DNA from: Acanthococcus lagerstroemiae
Taxonomy: Eukaryota; Arthropoda; Insecta; Hemiptera; Eriococcidae
NCBI GenBank assembly: GCA_031841125.1
Contig: CM063110.1
Location: 36,471,214-36,535,213, forward strand
Reading direction: 5' to 3'
Length of the DNA: 64,000 bases
The notes under the pieces were generated by a model. The model saw only the letters and a program-made list of their open reading frames with translations, was not told where the DNA came from and did not search any database. Positions 1 to 13,018 of this stretch are shown one piece after another (the stretch's first letter is position 1; every line of letters begins with the position of its first letter). The translations under genes were made by a program, and so were the position numbers.

Positions 1-3000
1 CATGTTGTCTTCATTTTTGTGATTTAATCAGATGTTACTATTAATTAGATACGTTACTCACGTTGGTAGATAGGCCCAGTTATGAAACTGTATCTGCGGT
101 AAAGGAGAAATACCGTGATAAGGAAAAAGGCAAAAACGCCACATATTGTAATGTTATAATGTGATTGTTAATTACATCGTATCTACTCTGGGCGAAAAGT
201 TTTGAAATTATAGTCTCATATTAAAGTTCAATGATTTATTTATTTTATGGCATTGGCGATTTTCATTTGCCGTACCTAATTTAAATAATTGTTTGAATAC
301 TTCATTCACTTCATATTCCAGTTTACACAAAAATGCTTGTCGATTTCCTATAATAAAACGTCTAAGGAAATTCCACGCCATTAGATGCTATATGTAGTAT
401 TGTGATATGCTGATAACAAAGTTGTCCATCTGTTATCAGTCTATTATACCTATTGTATAGTGTATACATGTATACTGTATAGCGCCTTAGTTTTTGTCTG
501 CTGCCTCAGTTGAAGATGGTGGTACTCGGTTTCACTCGTGCTTTACGAGTTATGCATCTAAGTAGATATTATTAACATATCTGGATTTCATCTGTTACAC
601 ACGGGAAGTGACGCTGACATATGACGTCATGGCGACGTGCATTCGCCCAGTTCAGGTTCAGGTTGTTTCTTGACAAGAAAGGTAACGCGACGTAATGCGA
701 ATTTTTGCGGAACTTGTGCGTGTGAACTAAAGTGAATATATTATTTTGATTAGAATAATTAAATCCTTCCTATGTTTAAATTTTTAAAAAACGTGTCTTC
801 TACATGCATGTATTTTACAAATCGGGTACTTTTTTCCTCTCGGATTTCTATTTTAGTACGGAAATCAATTAAGGAAAACTGATTTCCATCATTGATTCTG
901 TCGGATGAGTGAGTTTTGCGGTCGCATCAGTCATGATGTCATGATGTAAGTTGCTCATCTTATATCAGTATTTAGTTGTTACAAGAATGTCTTACTAGCG
1001 TATAGGTATGTGAACTTGATAATACCAGTATACCTTGAAAGAACTACAAATCTTAGATGCATAACACGTATTTTGTACATATTTACATTTAAAGACGGAA
1101 TGTGAGTTTTGTGGACTATGCATGAATTTGCTACCGCGTGGACTGGGTTTCAAGGTGGATTTATACCGAATAACTGAACATATAGTACCTAACTGTAACA
1201 TTTTTGTTTCGAACAAACTAATAGACTCCAAACTGTGAGTAAAACATCTCAAATTTTTGATTCCAGAGGGTTAAATAATAATTAACATTGTTAGTGACGC
1301 ATTATTGATAAGCTTTTAGTGAAATCGCTGTTAGGCCTATACCTAACATTGCGTTGTTTATTGGAGAGACGTTAGTAAAACTGGTGAAAATCTACAGTTA
1401 TTCTACATTAGGTATTATTTCTGGTTATTTTATCTAAGCAACAATCTGTTCTCAAGTTGGTGAACCTTTAATGAATGTACAGTGTCCTGTATGCAATATG
1501 ACGCCGTAAATACCTGATGCGTGTTTAAAATATAGGTATCAGCTATGTCTACTTAGAGCACAGAATAAGATTTAATCATAGTGTTTATTCAGCTATCATG
1601 TGTCTGTGTATGCTAAGTTTGTGTTTCATGCAATTTTTTTGTGTACTTATATTTTAGTTTATCTGGGTGTATTTCGTGAATAGTTGATTATATGCTACCT
1701 ATTGATGAACTTGAGTATCAGTGACACTTACGAAAATAAGCAATCACTATGTTTTATGTTACACTAAATTGGAAGAATTTCCTATTATTTTTATTTTTCA
1801 AAACTGAGTGTTTCGTCGATATCAGTTTGATTAACTACTGATTGCGCGTTACCTATGTCGATCTTTATCAAAGTATTTTCAAGAAATAAGTATCTCCGAA
1901 TGAAACATATAATTTTGGAGATAGGCAGCTACTGCATTAATAATGCTGATAATACCTCAACTCATTTTGTAACCCTTGAACCTAGGGCAGCGTCCTAGCC
2001 AAGAGGTTTTTTTCTTTCGGCATTTGCCTGCCAAATTGCAGTGCCTACATATTGATGTTGGTACAAGTAGATGCCCGTTACTGCAACCAAATCAAAGTTT
2101 CGTTTGACAGGTGATATGTGGCAAATGAGCATCAATGAAATCGCTTGAGTAGCACAAAACTTCTATTATGATCGTGTTTTGTGCTATATAGGTTGGTGTC
2201 ACTAGAAAGGTTCAAAGTACACTGCAAAGAGCGATTGTGCTGCTATATATTCTTCTGTAGGGGTGAGGGGTTAAAACTTTATGAGTCTTAACTGAGTTCC
2301 ACAGAAGATTAAATTTTTATTATTCCTCAGGATTTTTATTTTTGCTTTAATTTACTAGTTTAGTTTAAGCGGTCTAATAACTATTGATGATAACTGATGA
2401 CATAAGTCCAAATTTGTGAACAGTCTTAATAACGTGGCCCAACTGTTTCTTAATAATCTTAATCAGTTTGAACAAATCTCAGCAAAAAGCTTTATGAAAT
2501 TTTGTCGTGTCTTTCTTTAGTGTCAGACTTGTAATTGAGCCGGAGCAGTCTTGATGAGTCTCAATGATTCTCAACAGAATCTCGACTGGTCATAAATAGG
2601 CTTTGGGTGTTTTGACGGGTCTCGATCGGCCTGATTAACTCGCTAGGAATGCCTCTTCCAATAAGATTCAAGGATCTTTAAATAACAAGTTATCGCATCT
2701 TATGTAGAATACGAACTGTTAAACTATAGTCTTAGTGAGGCCTCAATAAGTCTTACTGAGACTAATAAAGGTGGCATGAGTTAACAATGAATATTAGATA
2801 GTATTTACAAAGTCTGAATAGAGCAGCTGCGTGGAATTTGCAACAAAGTTTAAGTGCGTATTAGTAGATGCGTCTTTGATAGAGATCTGCTCATCAGTTT
2901 TGATGAATTTGATGTAAACCTAGAAGAACTTTTCAATTTCCAAAGCACAGAATCTTGGAGTGTGGAAGGGCCAAGGGATCCTCTGGATTTGTTGTCGGCG

Positions 3001-3187
3001 CACCATGGGTTCTTCAAAAACCAAGCTGTTCTACCCCAGCATGTACATAATAATATTAAATATACTTACTCTTATTAGTTTTTGCAAACGTTTTCCAAGA
3101 GACTTCCGCATTCTCTCTCACTCCAACTGAATTCAGAGTCCTTCCTACTACTACTACTTCTCATGACTGCTAGTTGGCGGTCAAGTT
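1..3187. other. Unassigned AT-rich DNA
   Basis: I see no gene, RNA or mobile-element signature here on either strand. Open frames are short (the longest is about 85 codons) and have no recognisable motif. The stretch around 2500-2780 has several degenerate copies of an 'agtctcaat/gagtctta' type word but no clear period. Confidence 0.5.
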
Positions 3188-3335
3188 ATTCGGGCCGTCC
3201 ATATCCTACAGAGAGCGTTGCAATCTGCCATTGTTAAGTTATGAAAAGGTGAACCTTTTTGTCAAACTCTATAGTACTGGTGCCAAAAACATTCCTCTTT
3301 TCATCTGCAATACTAGCGCTGGACGGCCCGAATGA
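3188..3335. repeat. Short inverted-repeat element (14 bp arms)
   Basis: The 14-mer ATTCGGGCCGTCCA at 3188-3201 is matched exactly in inverted orientation at 3322-3335, with 120 bp of non-coding DNA between. That is the size and form of a small MITE. No target duplication is evident, so it could also be a chance or ancient fold-back. Confidence 0.5.
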
Positions 3336-5369
3336 GGGACAGTTACGCAGTTATTGAGGATTTCTCAAAGGGATGCGGTGGTTCAACAAAAGTCGAATAT
3401 TTTGATCGCAGCTCGAATATTGACAAGCCAGAATTACAGTCCACTTAAAAATGACAAATGTACAAGTTTTCGCAAGTTCCAATGTTTTCTTTATTCGAAA
3501 GAAGTCAAGCGATTTTACATTTAAATTTTAATTGGCATCCGGCGAATAGAAGATGAATACCTACAATTGAGGAGAAATGTGACCAGTAGTTCTAGGAGAT
3601 ACAATATGTCACCTCCTCTGCTCCCGAAAAGAGGAAAGGACTCATCATTTATTTTCTTATAATGGTAAACTTTATATTTTCCTGGGCGGAATAAATAAAG
3701 CACTTAAGCAAGTATAAATGTCTCGGCCTTGATGTAATATTCCTTGGGACCGTATCGGTTCATTTTCAATCAGTTTTCTTTTTTCGCGTCGGTGACTTTT
3801 AAAACGTTGAGAGCTAATTCATGCAGCAAACTTCAAATTCCGTATCCCAGCGAGCTTCTAGTGCTAAACGTACGCATCATTAAGCATTTTGCCTCTTTGA
3901 TATTAAACTTAAATTATACTAATTTCCGTCTATCCTAATGAAATTACACGATCGAAAGAGCTAACCATAATATCAAATTTACGTCGCCGTTGTACATATC
4001 GAGTGTACCGAAGTTACATCATTTAATAGACTATTACTAAGTTAAAACTTTTCTGGATTATTGATTCGAGGAATTACTCGGTTATGCCGGAGGTAAAATT
4101 TCGGTTTGTACCGTAACTTGGGAGACACTGAATGTCTTGATTCCCTTTGCTTTACCACCGTAGAAGATTAAAGCAATTTTCAAATTTGCTTTTAAAAATC
4201 CTAAAAATAGTTAAATACCACTACTGGAATTTAGGGGAAAATAACAATACGTATAGAATTTTAGAGGTCAATGAACGCAATCATTTTGTTCAAGAAGTTT
4301 CCGTGGAGATTTATTAAGGTAATGAGCTAATTTCCCGACTCGAAATAATTTCTCTGACCAAACTTTAATGTTGAAGATTTATAAAACGAAAATAACTGAA
4401 AACTGCTCTCTGTGTCTCTATGTGGGAAATCCGTGTGAAACTTTAAAAATCATGCGTTAGCACTGACCAATTGAAAACACTAGTATTACAAGACAACATA
4501 AAAAGAAACACATGAGACTAAGAGACGACAAGAACAGATTGAAGTAATCAAAAGAAAAATGGGATGAAACGGCAATCTAAACAACCCAACTGCCCAATTT
4601 GATAGTGAACCACCTTTCACCCTGATAACAACGTGACCGATGTCTAGCAAACAGAACAGATTACAATCAATGCGAGGGTAGGACGCAACACTTCCATCAC
4701 AGTGCATGGCCATAACTTCGCAAGCCTTAGATAAACCAATCAGACTATGACAACCAATAAGAAGACGGAACACAGCACTGACCATTAGTGCGCCAACATT
4801 TACATTTTGTTTTTTATTGTTATTATTATTATTCTGGAATTTTAATGACAACTGGTCGGTCGGATCATTGTTCCACTCAGTGGTGTACCCCGCCCAGTTT
4901 TAACGGGGGACTGATCAAGTCTTGACCAAAAATTCGGGGGTGGGAGAGGGTTAAGAGAAGGGATGCTAAAATTTAAAAAAAAACAACGCTGTTAGACCAA
5001 ATCGCAAGGAGGCATTCAACACGCTACCCCTAGTTAAGCCAGTGGTTCCACTTCGTGGGAAGGTAAAACCCTGAACATTTCAGTTCGGTTGGATAATATT
5101 AAAAGGTGGCGCCATGACTCTCTCCCTTTCTTATTGAAAATCACATTAGGCTTTGACATTTTGTAAAGAATTTTTTCCTTTCTGACCCTCAAGGGTATTA
5201 GGAATGCATAACTGCAGACTTTGTTTGGCTGTATTATACCAATTAAATATGATAATGCTTGACTCTCTGTAATGTAGGTCGGTGACTGGGGGGGGGGGGA
5301 ATACAAAAACTGAGTTGGGAACAATTGAGGTGAAATTTGATACGGTAGTCCATTTATTGGTTTTTAAGA
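3336..5369. other. Unassigned AT-rich DNA
   Basis: No supportable feature. A 121-codon minus-strand frame at 4486-4851 has no motif and a run of Asn from a low-complexity (ATT)n stretch; I do not treat it as a gene. A G-run lies at about 5289-5298. Confidence 0.4.
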
Positions 5370-5950
5370 TCGCTGAATTTAATTTTGAGGATAAGTTTCA
5401 GATTCGATCTGAGGGGATTCCGCAAAGCGGGGTTATGTCTTAATAATATATGGATTTTATATTGAAATTGTCTTCATCTTACAGGTTTTCGAGGTTATTG
5501 AATCCAATTTGGAGAGCAATTTTTGAAGTCGACCCATTGGGGTCCCACCAAAGATGGTTCTGGTGCCTTCACAGAGAATTCCGACTGAATAATATTTATT
5601 GTATCGATATTGTATTCAAATTATGGGTACTCTAGCTTGCTAAATTCAATTTTGAAAATAAATCTTACATCCGAATCCACTGGCGTATCTCATCAAATGG
5701 GATTCTGGCCCATCAAAGGGAATTCCTGCTAAATATTGATCATTATACTGAAACTGTATTCAGTTTGTAGGATTTTGAAGTCGCTGTATTGGATTTTGAA
5801 ATAAATTTTCGAATGCATCCCATTGAGATCCCACCAAAAGGAATTTTGGCTAAATAATGGTCATTATTTTAAGATTATATTCAATTCACAGGTGTTTAAG
5901 GTTGCTGAATTCAACTGCAAGTAAATTTTGGATCTGGCCCCGTGATATGC
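5370..5950. repeat. Degenerate tandem array, ~110-145 bp period
   Basis: The phrase 'gttgctgaattcaattttga' recurs in diverged form near 5373, 5495, 5638, 5784 and 5893. Each copy is followed by 'cccattggggtcccaccaaa'-like and 'gaattttggctaaataatg'-like words. About four to five eroded copies are visible. A similar phrase recurs in the array at 29278-29760, so the two arrays may be related. Confidence 0.6.
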
Positions 5951-6089
5951 CACCAAAGGGAACAAAATCAAGAAAATAGTGTGTTTCCGGCTTTACATGT
6001 TGCATTACAGTTGTTGCGCGCTAGTCTGTACCGGCCTTTACATGAATATGTCGACTAGGCGACCGCGCATTGATGCACATGCCCACATT

Positions 6090-6344
6090 CAGGGGCGCAA
6101 CCAGAACTTTTTTGGTGGTGGCTAGAAATTAGATAAAACAACACTTGGGTAGGGGTAAAAGCTTGATTTGGTACCTATGCAAACCTACGACGCAACGTAA
6201 CCGCATCAGTTCATAGGCATTAACTTTTTTTTTCGTTTAAAATTTGATTTTATAAAAGTTTTGAAGATTTTTTTTTTTTTTGGGGGGGGGGAGTTAGGGG
6301 TATAGCTCCATAGCCCCATAGCCCCTTCCTTGGTTGCGCCCTTG
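6090..6344. mobile_element. hAT-type MITE, family A copy 1
   Basis: A 255 bp element begins CAGGGGCGCAACCA and ends with its inverted copy TGGTTGCGCCCTTG (13 of 14 match). It is flanked by CCCACATT (6082-6089) and CCCATATT (6345-6352), an 8 bp target duplication with one mismatch, as expected for hAT transposition. It has no coding capacity and contains long T and G runs. A second, clearly homologous copy in the same orientation lies at 60045-60311. Confidence 0.8.
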
Positions 6345-6352
6345 CCCATATT

Positions 6353-8623
6353 CCATTACCTTCTCTAGTCCTTCGTTTTCGGCGTCGCTCGGCATTCTTC
6401 GAGTCGGCTGGTCGAATGACCGCATAAAGAAGAATCGCAACTACATAACGATGGTAACGTTTTTCTGCGGAATGCTTTCTGTGGGATTTTTCTTTTTCGC
6501 ATGACAAGCCTGTCAAGAAGCTACAATACATTTGTTTACGTTGCGTAAAAATGATAGCGGATTTGGAATAGTGTTTGCGCTTGCAATAAATATAATTTTC
6601 CCTGGTAGGAATCTTAATGCTGATCTTTTGGTCTCTGGGTAATACATTGCTGTTGGGGTTGTTTTTCAGCAATTTCTTTGAACGTTAAAAGTTAATTTGA
6701 AAGAAGGGAAGTATATGGTTGAATTTCGAGTGTCGAGTATCCTGATAATTTTACCCGAACTAGGATACCATCAGAAACTTATCTTTGTACACTAGAAAAT
6801 GTATACAGAATGCACGTAGACGTCACATTGAAATATTATTTCATTAGTAGAACTGCTGCTTGTAGTCTAAAAGCGATTTATCTGTTTTACCCACTCATAC
6901 GTCAGAACGATATATACGAGCTTTTTAGTGAGTGCACGAACATCGAATGACAATATTCATCGAGTATCGACGAATTCCCAGCTGTGGGAATGGTGTATAA
7001 AAAGTGACGGCGTACCTATGTGTGTGCGGCTGTGTGAGAGAGAGAGAGAAAATGTAATAAGGAAACAGTTGAGCCCGAAAAGTTGATAACGATTGAGGCT
7101 ACGTCGAATGCAACGAGAAAGAGAAAAAAGTTTCCCAGCTATAACGCTGCCGCGGAATCGAGTGAAAAAGTGGCGAACTTAATTACGATAACGATGGGAC
7201 CGAGCGAATTCCGTGATCATTTCGTCCTCGGTCGATGTAAAAAAATGTTTGGATTACAAATTTCTGCCGATGGAATGGGAACGCCCGATACGAGAAAATG
7301 GACACCAGACCACGAAAAGTCGTTTCTACTCCGAGTTATATTATACAATTTTAAGTAGTTGACCGTAGTGCAGATTTTCGTGCAGGATATGCGAAAACAT
7401 TATGCGATTAAAAATGGTTTTTTACGGATCGCAGATTTGCGCGATGAAATTTTATTATAATTAAATGTAGCGTATATTTAATGGAGTTTTTACTCGCTGC
7501 TTTGTAGCTCGACCGGTATAGGCTTACCACAAAGTTAATGCTCTGGCTGGGTAGCATAACAAAACTGTACAAAGTAATGTAAATGAACAATTCGAATGGA
7601 GGAAATCGCGTATAAATTACACCGAATTTTCTGTAAAACAATTTTCTTTTTTGCATACATCTCTCAGGATTATCCATGTTGAACTCTTTAATCACGTTTA
7701 TGTTAATTCCGCTTCGAGCCTTTTCGACAAACCGACGAAAATCGTTTACGATTTGGGAACGGAGACGACGATGAGTTTTCAAAACCGCGTATAACAAAAA
7801 ATAGAGCTCGTGTCATGAAGAGAACTGACTGAGAAAAACCGATGCGACGCCGTGTTTACTGAGACAAAAAAGTCTCCTCGGTATGAGCAGCATCTTTTAT
7901 GCTGATTAAGAGCGAGAAAGAGAGCTTTCACGTTCGCCGAGACCGAAGAAGCAGATAATTTGCGGATGGTGGGAAGCAATGAGATTCGCGTACCACGAAA
8001 TGGATAAAGAGATTCGACTCTTGAAATATGAGATATATTTTTTCGTTGCTGGTTTTAAAGTATATTGAGACGCCAGAAGGAAGTTACTCGAAGAAATGTG
8101 TCTCTTGAACGGGTGTACGAATTCAGCTCTAAAGAATATTGCGTACACATGCGAAGTGGAATGAACATTAAGGAAACAGTAAAATAGTCTTGAGCTCGGC
8201 ATCAAAGATGAATATAGTATCATATTTCAGGATCGAGATATAAATAAAGGATACGTATGAACGTGATCGCACGATATGAGGTTGTGGTTTGCGACAGTTG
8301 GCCGTGTAAGTAGTGAACGAATCTGTATAGATGAAGCTGATTGAAATTGCGAGATTCTGCTTTTGTCATCGAGAACCTGGAACTAGTCGAGAAATGTATA
8401 CGGTTGAAAATGAGAACGCAGTTTCTATTTTAGGTAAGTTGTGCACTGCGCCGATTGAGGAGAAAAAGAAACACAAACTTTTCATTTATGCTTAAGGGCT
8501 GAAATATTTGTGACTTCGAAATATTCTTAACCTTAGGGAAAGAGGTAAAGGGGTATTCTGGGTATTTGAGTCAGTTCGCAAAATTATCACACTCTAAGGA
8601 GGAAAGTTATGAAAGAACAATAT
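6353..8623. other. Unassigned DNA with a weak TATA-like site
   Basis: A 'tgtataaaaagtg' site near 6991-7003 is followed by a short (GA)n run at about 7036-7048 and a 91-codon frame at 7083-7358 without motifs. This could be a promoter and first exon of something, but there is no initiator match at the right distance and no protein similarity that I recognise. Nothing else is supportable. Confidence 0.25.
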
Positions 8624-8751
8624 TCTTTATTTAATGGTGTCTTTTTTCCCCCTCCACGTTTGAAAATACTTATCACACTTATAAATATCTTTATTTAATG
8701 GTGTCTTTTTTCCCCCTCCACGTTTGAAAATACTTATCACACTTATAAATA
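8624..8751. repeat. Perfect 2 x 64 bp tandem duplication
   Basis: Positions 8624-8687 and 8688-8751 are identical by eye over 64 bp. Exact identity implies a very recent duplication, or an assembly artefact. Confidence 0.9.
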
Positions 8752-10020
8752 TTTTAGAAGTAATTTTGTTGCTATTTTTCTTTTTACTGAATGAATAAAG
8801 AAAAACACCTAAATTTACCTTAACTGGGAGAGTAGGGGCGAGAGTAAATTCTACATTTCATAACAACAAAAAGCTAGTAACACTAATCTCAGAAATTTAT
8901 ACATGTCGGCATGTTGTGACGATGTGACTACAGTAGTGGATAAAAGCAAGTGAGACTTTTTTAGGGGTGGGGGTGCTTTGAGGCAGTGTTACCTCGAATA
9001 TAAAATTTAACTGATTTTCAGTGAGAAAACGAAGCCTGCAGAATTCTAGTCAGATCGCTGAACATAAATGAGATGAGACTTTGGCTCTGATACTTATAAA
9101 AGAATGCAGAAATTTATGAGCTTTCGATTAATAAATTAGCCAGTCATTTAAAACATCGTAGGTCGCAAAAAATCGACACGTTCTGATTTTTTGGGATATT
9201 GTTAGGGTAGGTACCAGTAGTGTAAAACCAAGTCTACAGCTTCGAAAGACCTGTGCTAACTGCATGGTGCTAAAAAAATCTCGAAATTTTCGGACTTTTT
9301 TCAGTTTTGACTTATAATTTCTGGAAGGTGCATCCTGCAGAAAAAGTCGCTCGTTACACTTTTAAAGTAGATAACATTTGCTACAATTTAAGCGCAATCG
9401 CAGCTCCGTAGATCCAATAGATCCCGAGATACAGTACTTCAAAATTGGCAATTTTTTCCAAAAGGCTTGAAGTCATAGTTTTAGCCGTCTTCCGGGCAGA
9501 ATATCGGCTAAAATCTCACCCTACGAGGAAAGTCATGGGAGATGAAGTGGCAAAGCAGTTATTAGCTTCAATTTAAGCACAAGCGGAACCCTGCAGGACC
9601 AATAGTTCTCTTGTTATTAGGAAAAAATGAAAAGTTAAGGAAATCGGATTTCTCAAGAAATGGAGCCTGGTGAATCACCGGACTTTTGTAAAGTATAAGA
9701 AAGACGTATGTCAGTGGAAAATGGTTTATATCGTGGAAAATAAAATTGAGTACAATTAATTATGAAGAAAAAATGTATCAAACTTATATCAAAATTGTAT
9801 AAAAATGTGTTAGCTTGAGGGATCAGGGACGTAAAATGCTGAACGTGAAGTGATGGCGGGACCTCATCTGACTCCTACAACAGAAATACACCGCCCAATG
9901 TAAATTAGTACCTGTTTATGAAATTCGTAATTATATTAATTGTATAACAAATTACAACGAAAAGGTATGTATGTAATATTAGGCTTACCCTTACGCACTT
10001 GCGGACACTCGAGTTCTTTT
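8752..10020. other. Unassigned DNA
   Basis: No gene or element recognised. Open frames are short and motif-free on both strands. Confidence 0.4.
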
Positions 10021-10730
10021 AGAAGGCCCAAGCTCGTTAAATAGTTCTTCTTAGGGCGCCGGAGACTCCTCTGTTGTTGGAGGTAGAGGTAACGGGTTAT
10101 TAACGTCATCTTCTTCATCTGACTCATCAATGGCTAACAACGGAGTGTTGATGAGGCAGGTTTTTCCCTGACAAAATTTGCAGAGAGCAGAGCATTTCAG
10201 CCCTGCTTTCTGGCAGGAACAGCTCCCTTCTCCACACCCTTCCTGGCACCTGCGTGACAGGAATTTCAGCAGGGTCAACGGCGCTGGTTCCTTCGTTGAG
10301 GTCATTGGTGTCAGCCCCTGCTGGTTCCTTGTCCACTCCCAGTTGGTGGGCTCTTTCTCTACCCCAGCCATTTCTGCACCTGGTGGTAGGTTCTGTTGAA
10401 TGTTGGGCAGCAGCCTCTTCGGTTGGGGGCAGACAAACGAGGTGGACCTTGGCACTAGCAACAGATCGGACAAATATCCCGGAACACAGAGCGTGGAGAG
10501 ATGAGTCATCTTCTGCCCCACCATACAGCACTACGAGACATTGTTGCCAGCAGAGGCTATCTCCTCATGAGTGGCGGCGTGGTTAAGAAACGTGGTAGCA
10601 GCGTTATGAAGGTCTGAATGTTTTGGAAGGACACCCAACATCTTCATCTTCCCTTGACAGGAAAGGGCAGAGGTGGCGTCACACCCAGTGACGGCGTGAA
10701 AGAACAACTCTATTCCAGGGGGGAATCAGA
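10021..10730 (-). pseudogene. Broken multicopy arthropod gene with Cys-rich C terminus
   Basis: Read on the minus strand from about 10730, the translation gives FFHAVTGCDATSAL and GKMKMLGVLPKHSDL, then a stop, then in another frame a LYGGAEDDSSLHAL segment, then a Cys-rich tail with CQEGCGEGSCSCQKAGLKC and CKFCQGKTC. This combination (VTGCD..SA, YGGA.DD.SL, then a tail of about ten cysteines) is one I associate with a multicopy protein found across arthropod genomes and carried in repeats. Its function is unknown to me. At least one stop near 10530 and one frameshift interrupt it, so it is a pseudogene. Only the 3' part is present; the RTE-like LINE on the other strand begins immediately beyond it. 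Confidence 0.6.
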
Positions 10731-10764
10731 GCTCTTATCGAATGAATGATGTTGAAGAGAATTG

Positions 10765-13018
10765 CTTACAAGCTGTAGAAAAGGAAAGGCAAGAGATGGA
10801 GGTGGATATCCCCGAACCAGGAATATAGATCGCAAATTGACTACATCCTCTGACACCATCGCTAACGTTTAAAAAAATTCTCAACTGCGATACCCTTAAC
10901 AACTTCAAATTTTACTCTGACCATTACTGTAAAATCAATATGGGAAAAGAAAGATATCACCCAAAAGATCAGAATATGATATCTAGAATCTCCCCAGACC
11001 ATAAAAGTCAATACCATGCTTTACTGAACCAGAAATTGGAAGAGGTGTCGACCAGAGAAGAGGTCTCAAGCTGGGACCACCTACAAAAAATATTAAATAT
11101 GGCTTCAAACGAGTGTAACTCCATTAAAACTAACAAAAAAGTCCAATCTCTTCCAGATAATATATTAGAGCTAATCAGAAGAAGAGAAGCGCTAAAAATC
11201 AACCAAAATCCACCAGAAACAAAATAGAATTTAATTTGGTCTGTAAACCAAGTAAAATACTTCTAAGGCTTCATAACAGAGACAAAATCCATTTTCTTGT
11301 ATCTCGAATTATGGATTCTACTAAAAGCACAAAATTAATCAAAAAGTGTAGGTAAAAAATATATGATCTGTTTAACCAACAAAAAGGCAGAGAGGGTTTA
11401 CGAACGAAAAGAAATTAATAATTTTGCTACAGAATTCTATGATGACTTATACTCGGATAACAACACGCCCATCCCCCTTGTCCCCTCCAATCAAGGAGAA
11501 GAGTATCCAGAACCTGAGTTCCTAGAAGTAGAAGTAACAAGGGCGATTAAGAATCTAAAATAAGGCAAGGCAGTAGGACATGATGGCATCAGTAATGAAC
11601 ACATCAAATACGGCCGAGACTCTTTAGTAAAAATTCTAACTCACCTTTACAACAACATACTAAAAACAAAAAAAAAATACCTTTTCGAATTGGAAAATTT
11701 CCAAAATAATACTCTTATTTATAAAAGGCTGTAGATACTAGATACAGTATCAAAAACTATAGACCAACTAGCCTCACACCAGTCTTGGCCAAAATTCTTT
11801 CGTCGATGCTAGATTTCCTTTTGAGAACAAAGCTAGAACTTCGACAAACTCCATGCCAGGTAGGCTTTAGGAGGGGCTTCTCCACGGTCGATCACCTCGA
11901 CACAGTAAACATACTCATCCAGAGAGCAATCGAATACCAAATTCCCATCCACCTAGCCTTTATAGACTTTACTAAGGCTTCCGATCTCCTCAAACAAAAT
12001 CGCTTGCTTCAGGCACTTATTAACCATGAAATAAACCAGGATTTTGTAACTCTAATTCAGGAAATACACTCGGGCTAAAATCGCAAATAGTTCCAGATCT
12101 GGAAGGGCAAATCTTCGAAGTCAAAAGGGCAAAAGGGGGGTAAGACAGGGAGATCCAATCTCCTCGCTGCTATTTAACTGCTTCCTGGACGAAATTTTTA
12201 AAAATCTAAGTTGGGACGAAAATAGAGTCAAAATTAACGGAGAATTCTTGAATAACTTAAGGTTTGCAGACGACGTGGGGACAGTGGCGGGGAGTGCGGA
12301 CGAGTTACAGGTGATGCCGGAGGAACTCAGTTGTGAAAGCAAAACAGCGGGTATGGATATTAACCATTCAAAACAAAAATTTGAGCCACTCTGAAAACAC
12401 AAAACTAATAAAAATGAAGGGGGAAACTTTGGAAATAGTCAACAACATAATTTATCTAGGTCAATTGATAACATTTCAAAATCAAACAGAAAAAGAGGTA
12501 AATAGAAGAATTGCATTAACATGGGGTAAATTTTGGAGCTTAGGATTTATTTTAACAAACAATTTTTCGCTATCTCACAAAAGCCAACTCTTCAACAGTT
12601 GTGTTGTCCCGACACTGACCTTGGGTGCCAAACCTGGACAATTTCAAAACGAATTGAGAACAAACTCCAAGCTACACGAAACCCTATGGAGAGATCCACG
12701 CTTGGTCTTAAACTGAGAGACCAGGTAAGGTTAACAAAAATAAAAGGGAAATTTAGGTCCAACAAAACTGTGGTACACTTTGTCAAAAGATTAAATTGGG
12801 ACTGGGCAGGGCACCTATGCAGACTGAAGGACCAACGTTGGTCACAAAAAATTACCTTCTGGCAAGTCAGAGGAGAGAGGAAGCCAGGTAAACAGAGGAC
12901 CAAGTGGATGGACGACATCTGTAAGTTTAGCAAAACCAAGCTCTTCCACAGAAGAGCCACTGACCGGGTCGAATGGCCTAGGTTGAGGAAGGCATTTGCC
13001 CAAGATAAGGGCTTCTGA
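10765..13018 (+). pseudogene. Decayed RTE-like LINE (endonuclease end to RT tail)
   Basis: This 5'-truncated non-LTR retrotransposon has many stops and frame changes. In order along the plus strand: the end of an APE-type endonuclease (WISPN..YRSQIDYIL near 10805, FYSDH near 10915); a linker (10940-11227); RT fingers (GKAVGHDGISNEHIKY near 11563, NYRPTSLTPVLAK near 11757); VGFRRGFSTVDHL (about 11860); IPIHLAFIDFTKA (about 11945); GVRQGDPISSLLFN (about 12135); the catalytic box FADDVGTVAG (about 12262); and a C-terminal RLNWDWAGHLCR plus WTRK/KPGKQRTKWMDDI-type tail ending at 13018. The KRKGKRW-W-SP...IDYIL endonuclease and the 'WAGH...RGRP..W.DDI' tail point to the RTE clade. It cannot encode a working protein. 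Clade assignment is by motif memory only. Confidence 0.8.

Noticed and set aside
4486..4851. 121-codon minus-strand frame
   Set aside because: Low-complexity Asn run from (ATT)n at the N terminus and no recognisable fold or family.
7083..7358. 91-codon plus-strand frame after a TATA-like site
   Set aside because: No initiator at the right distance, no domain, no splice context I can support.
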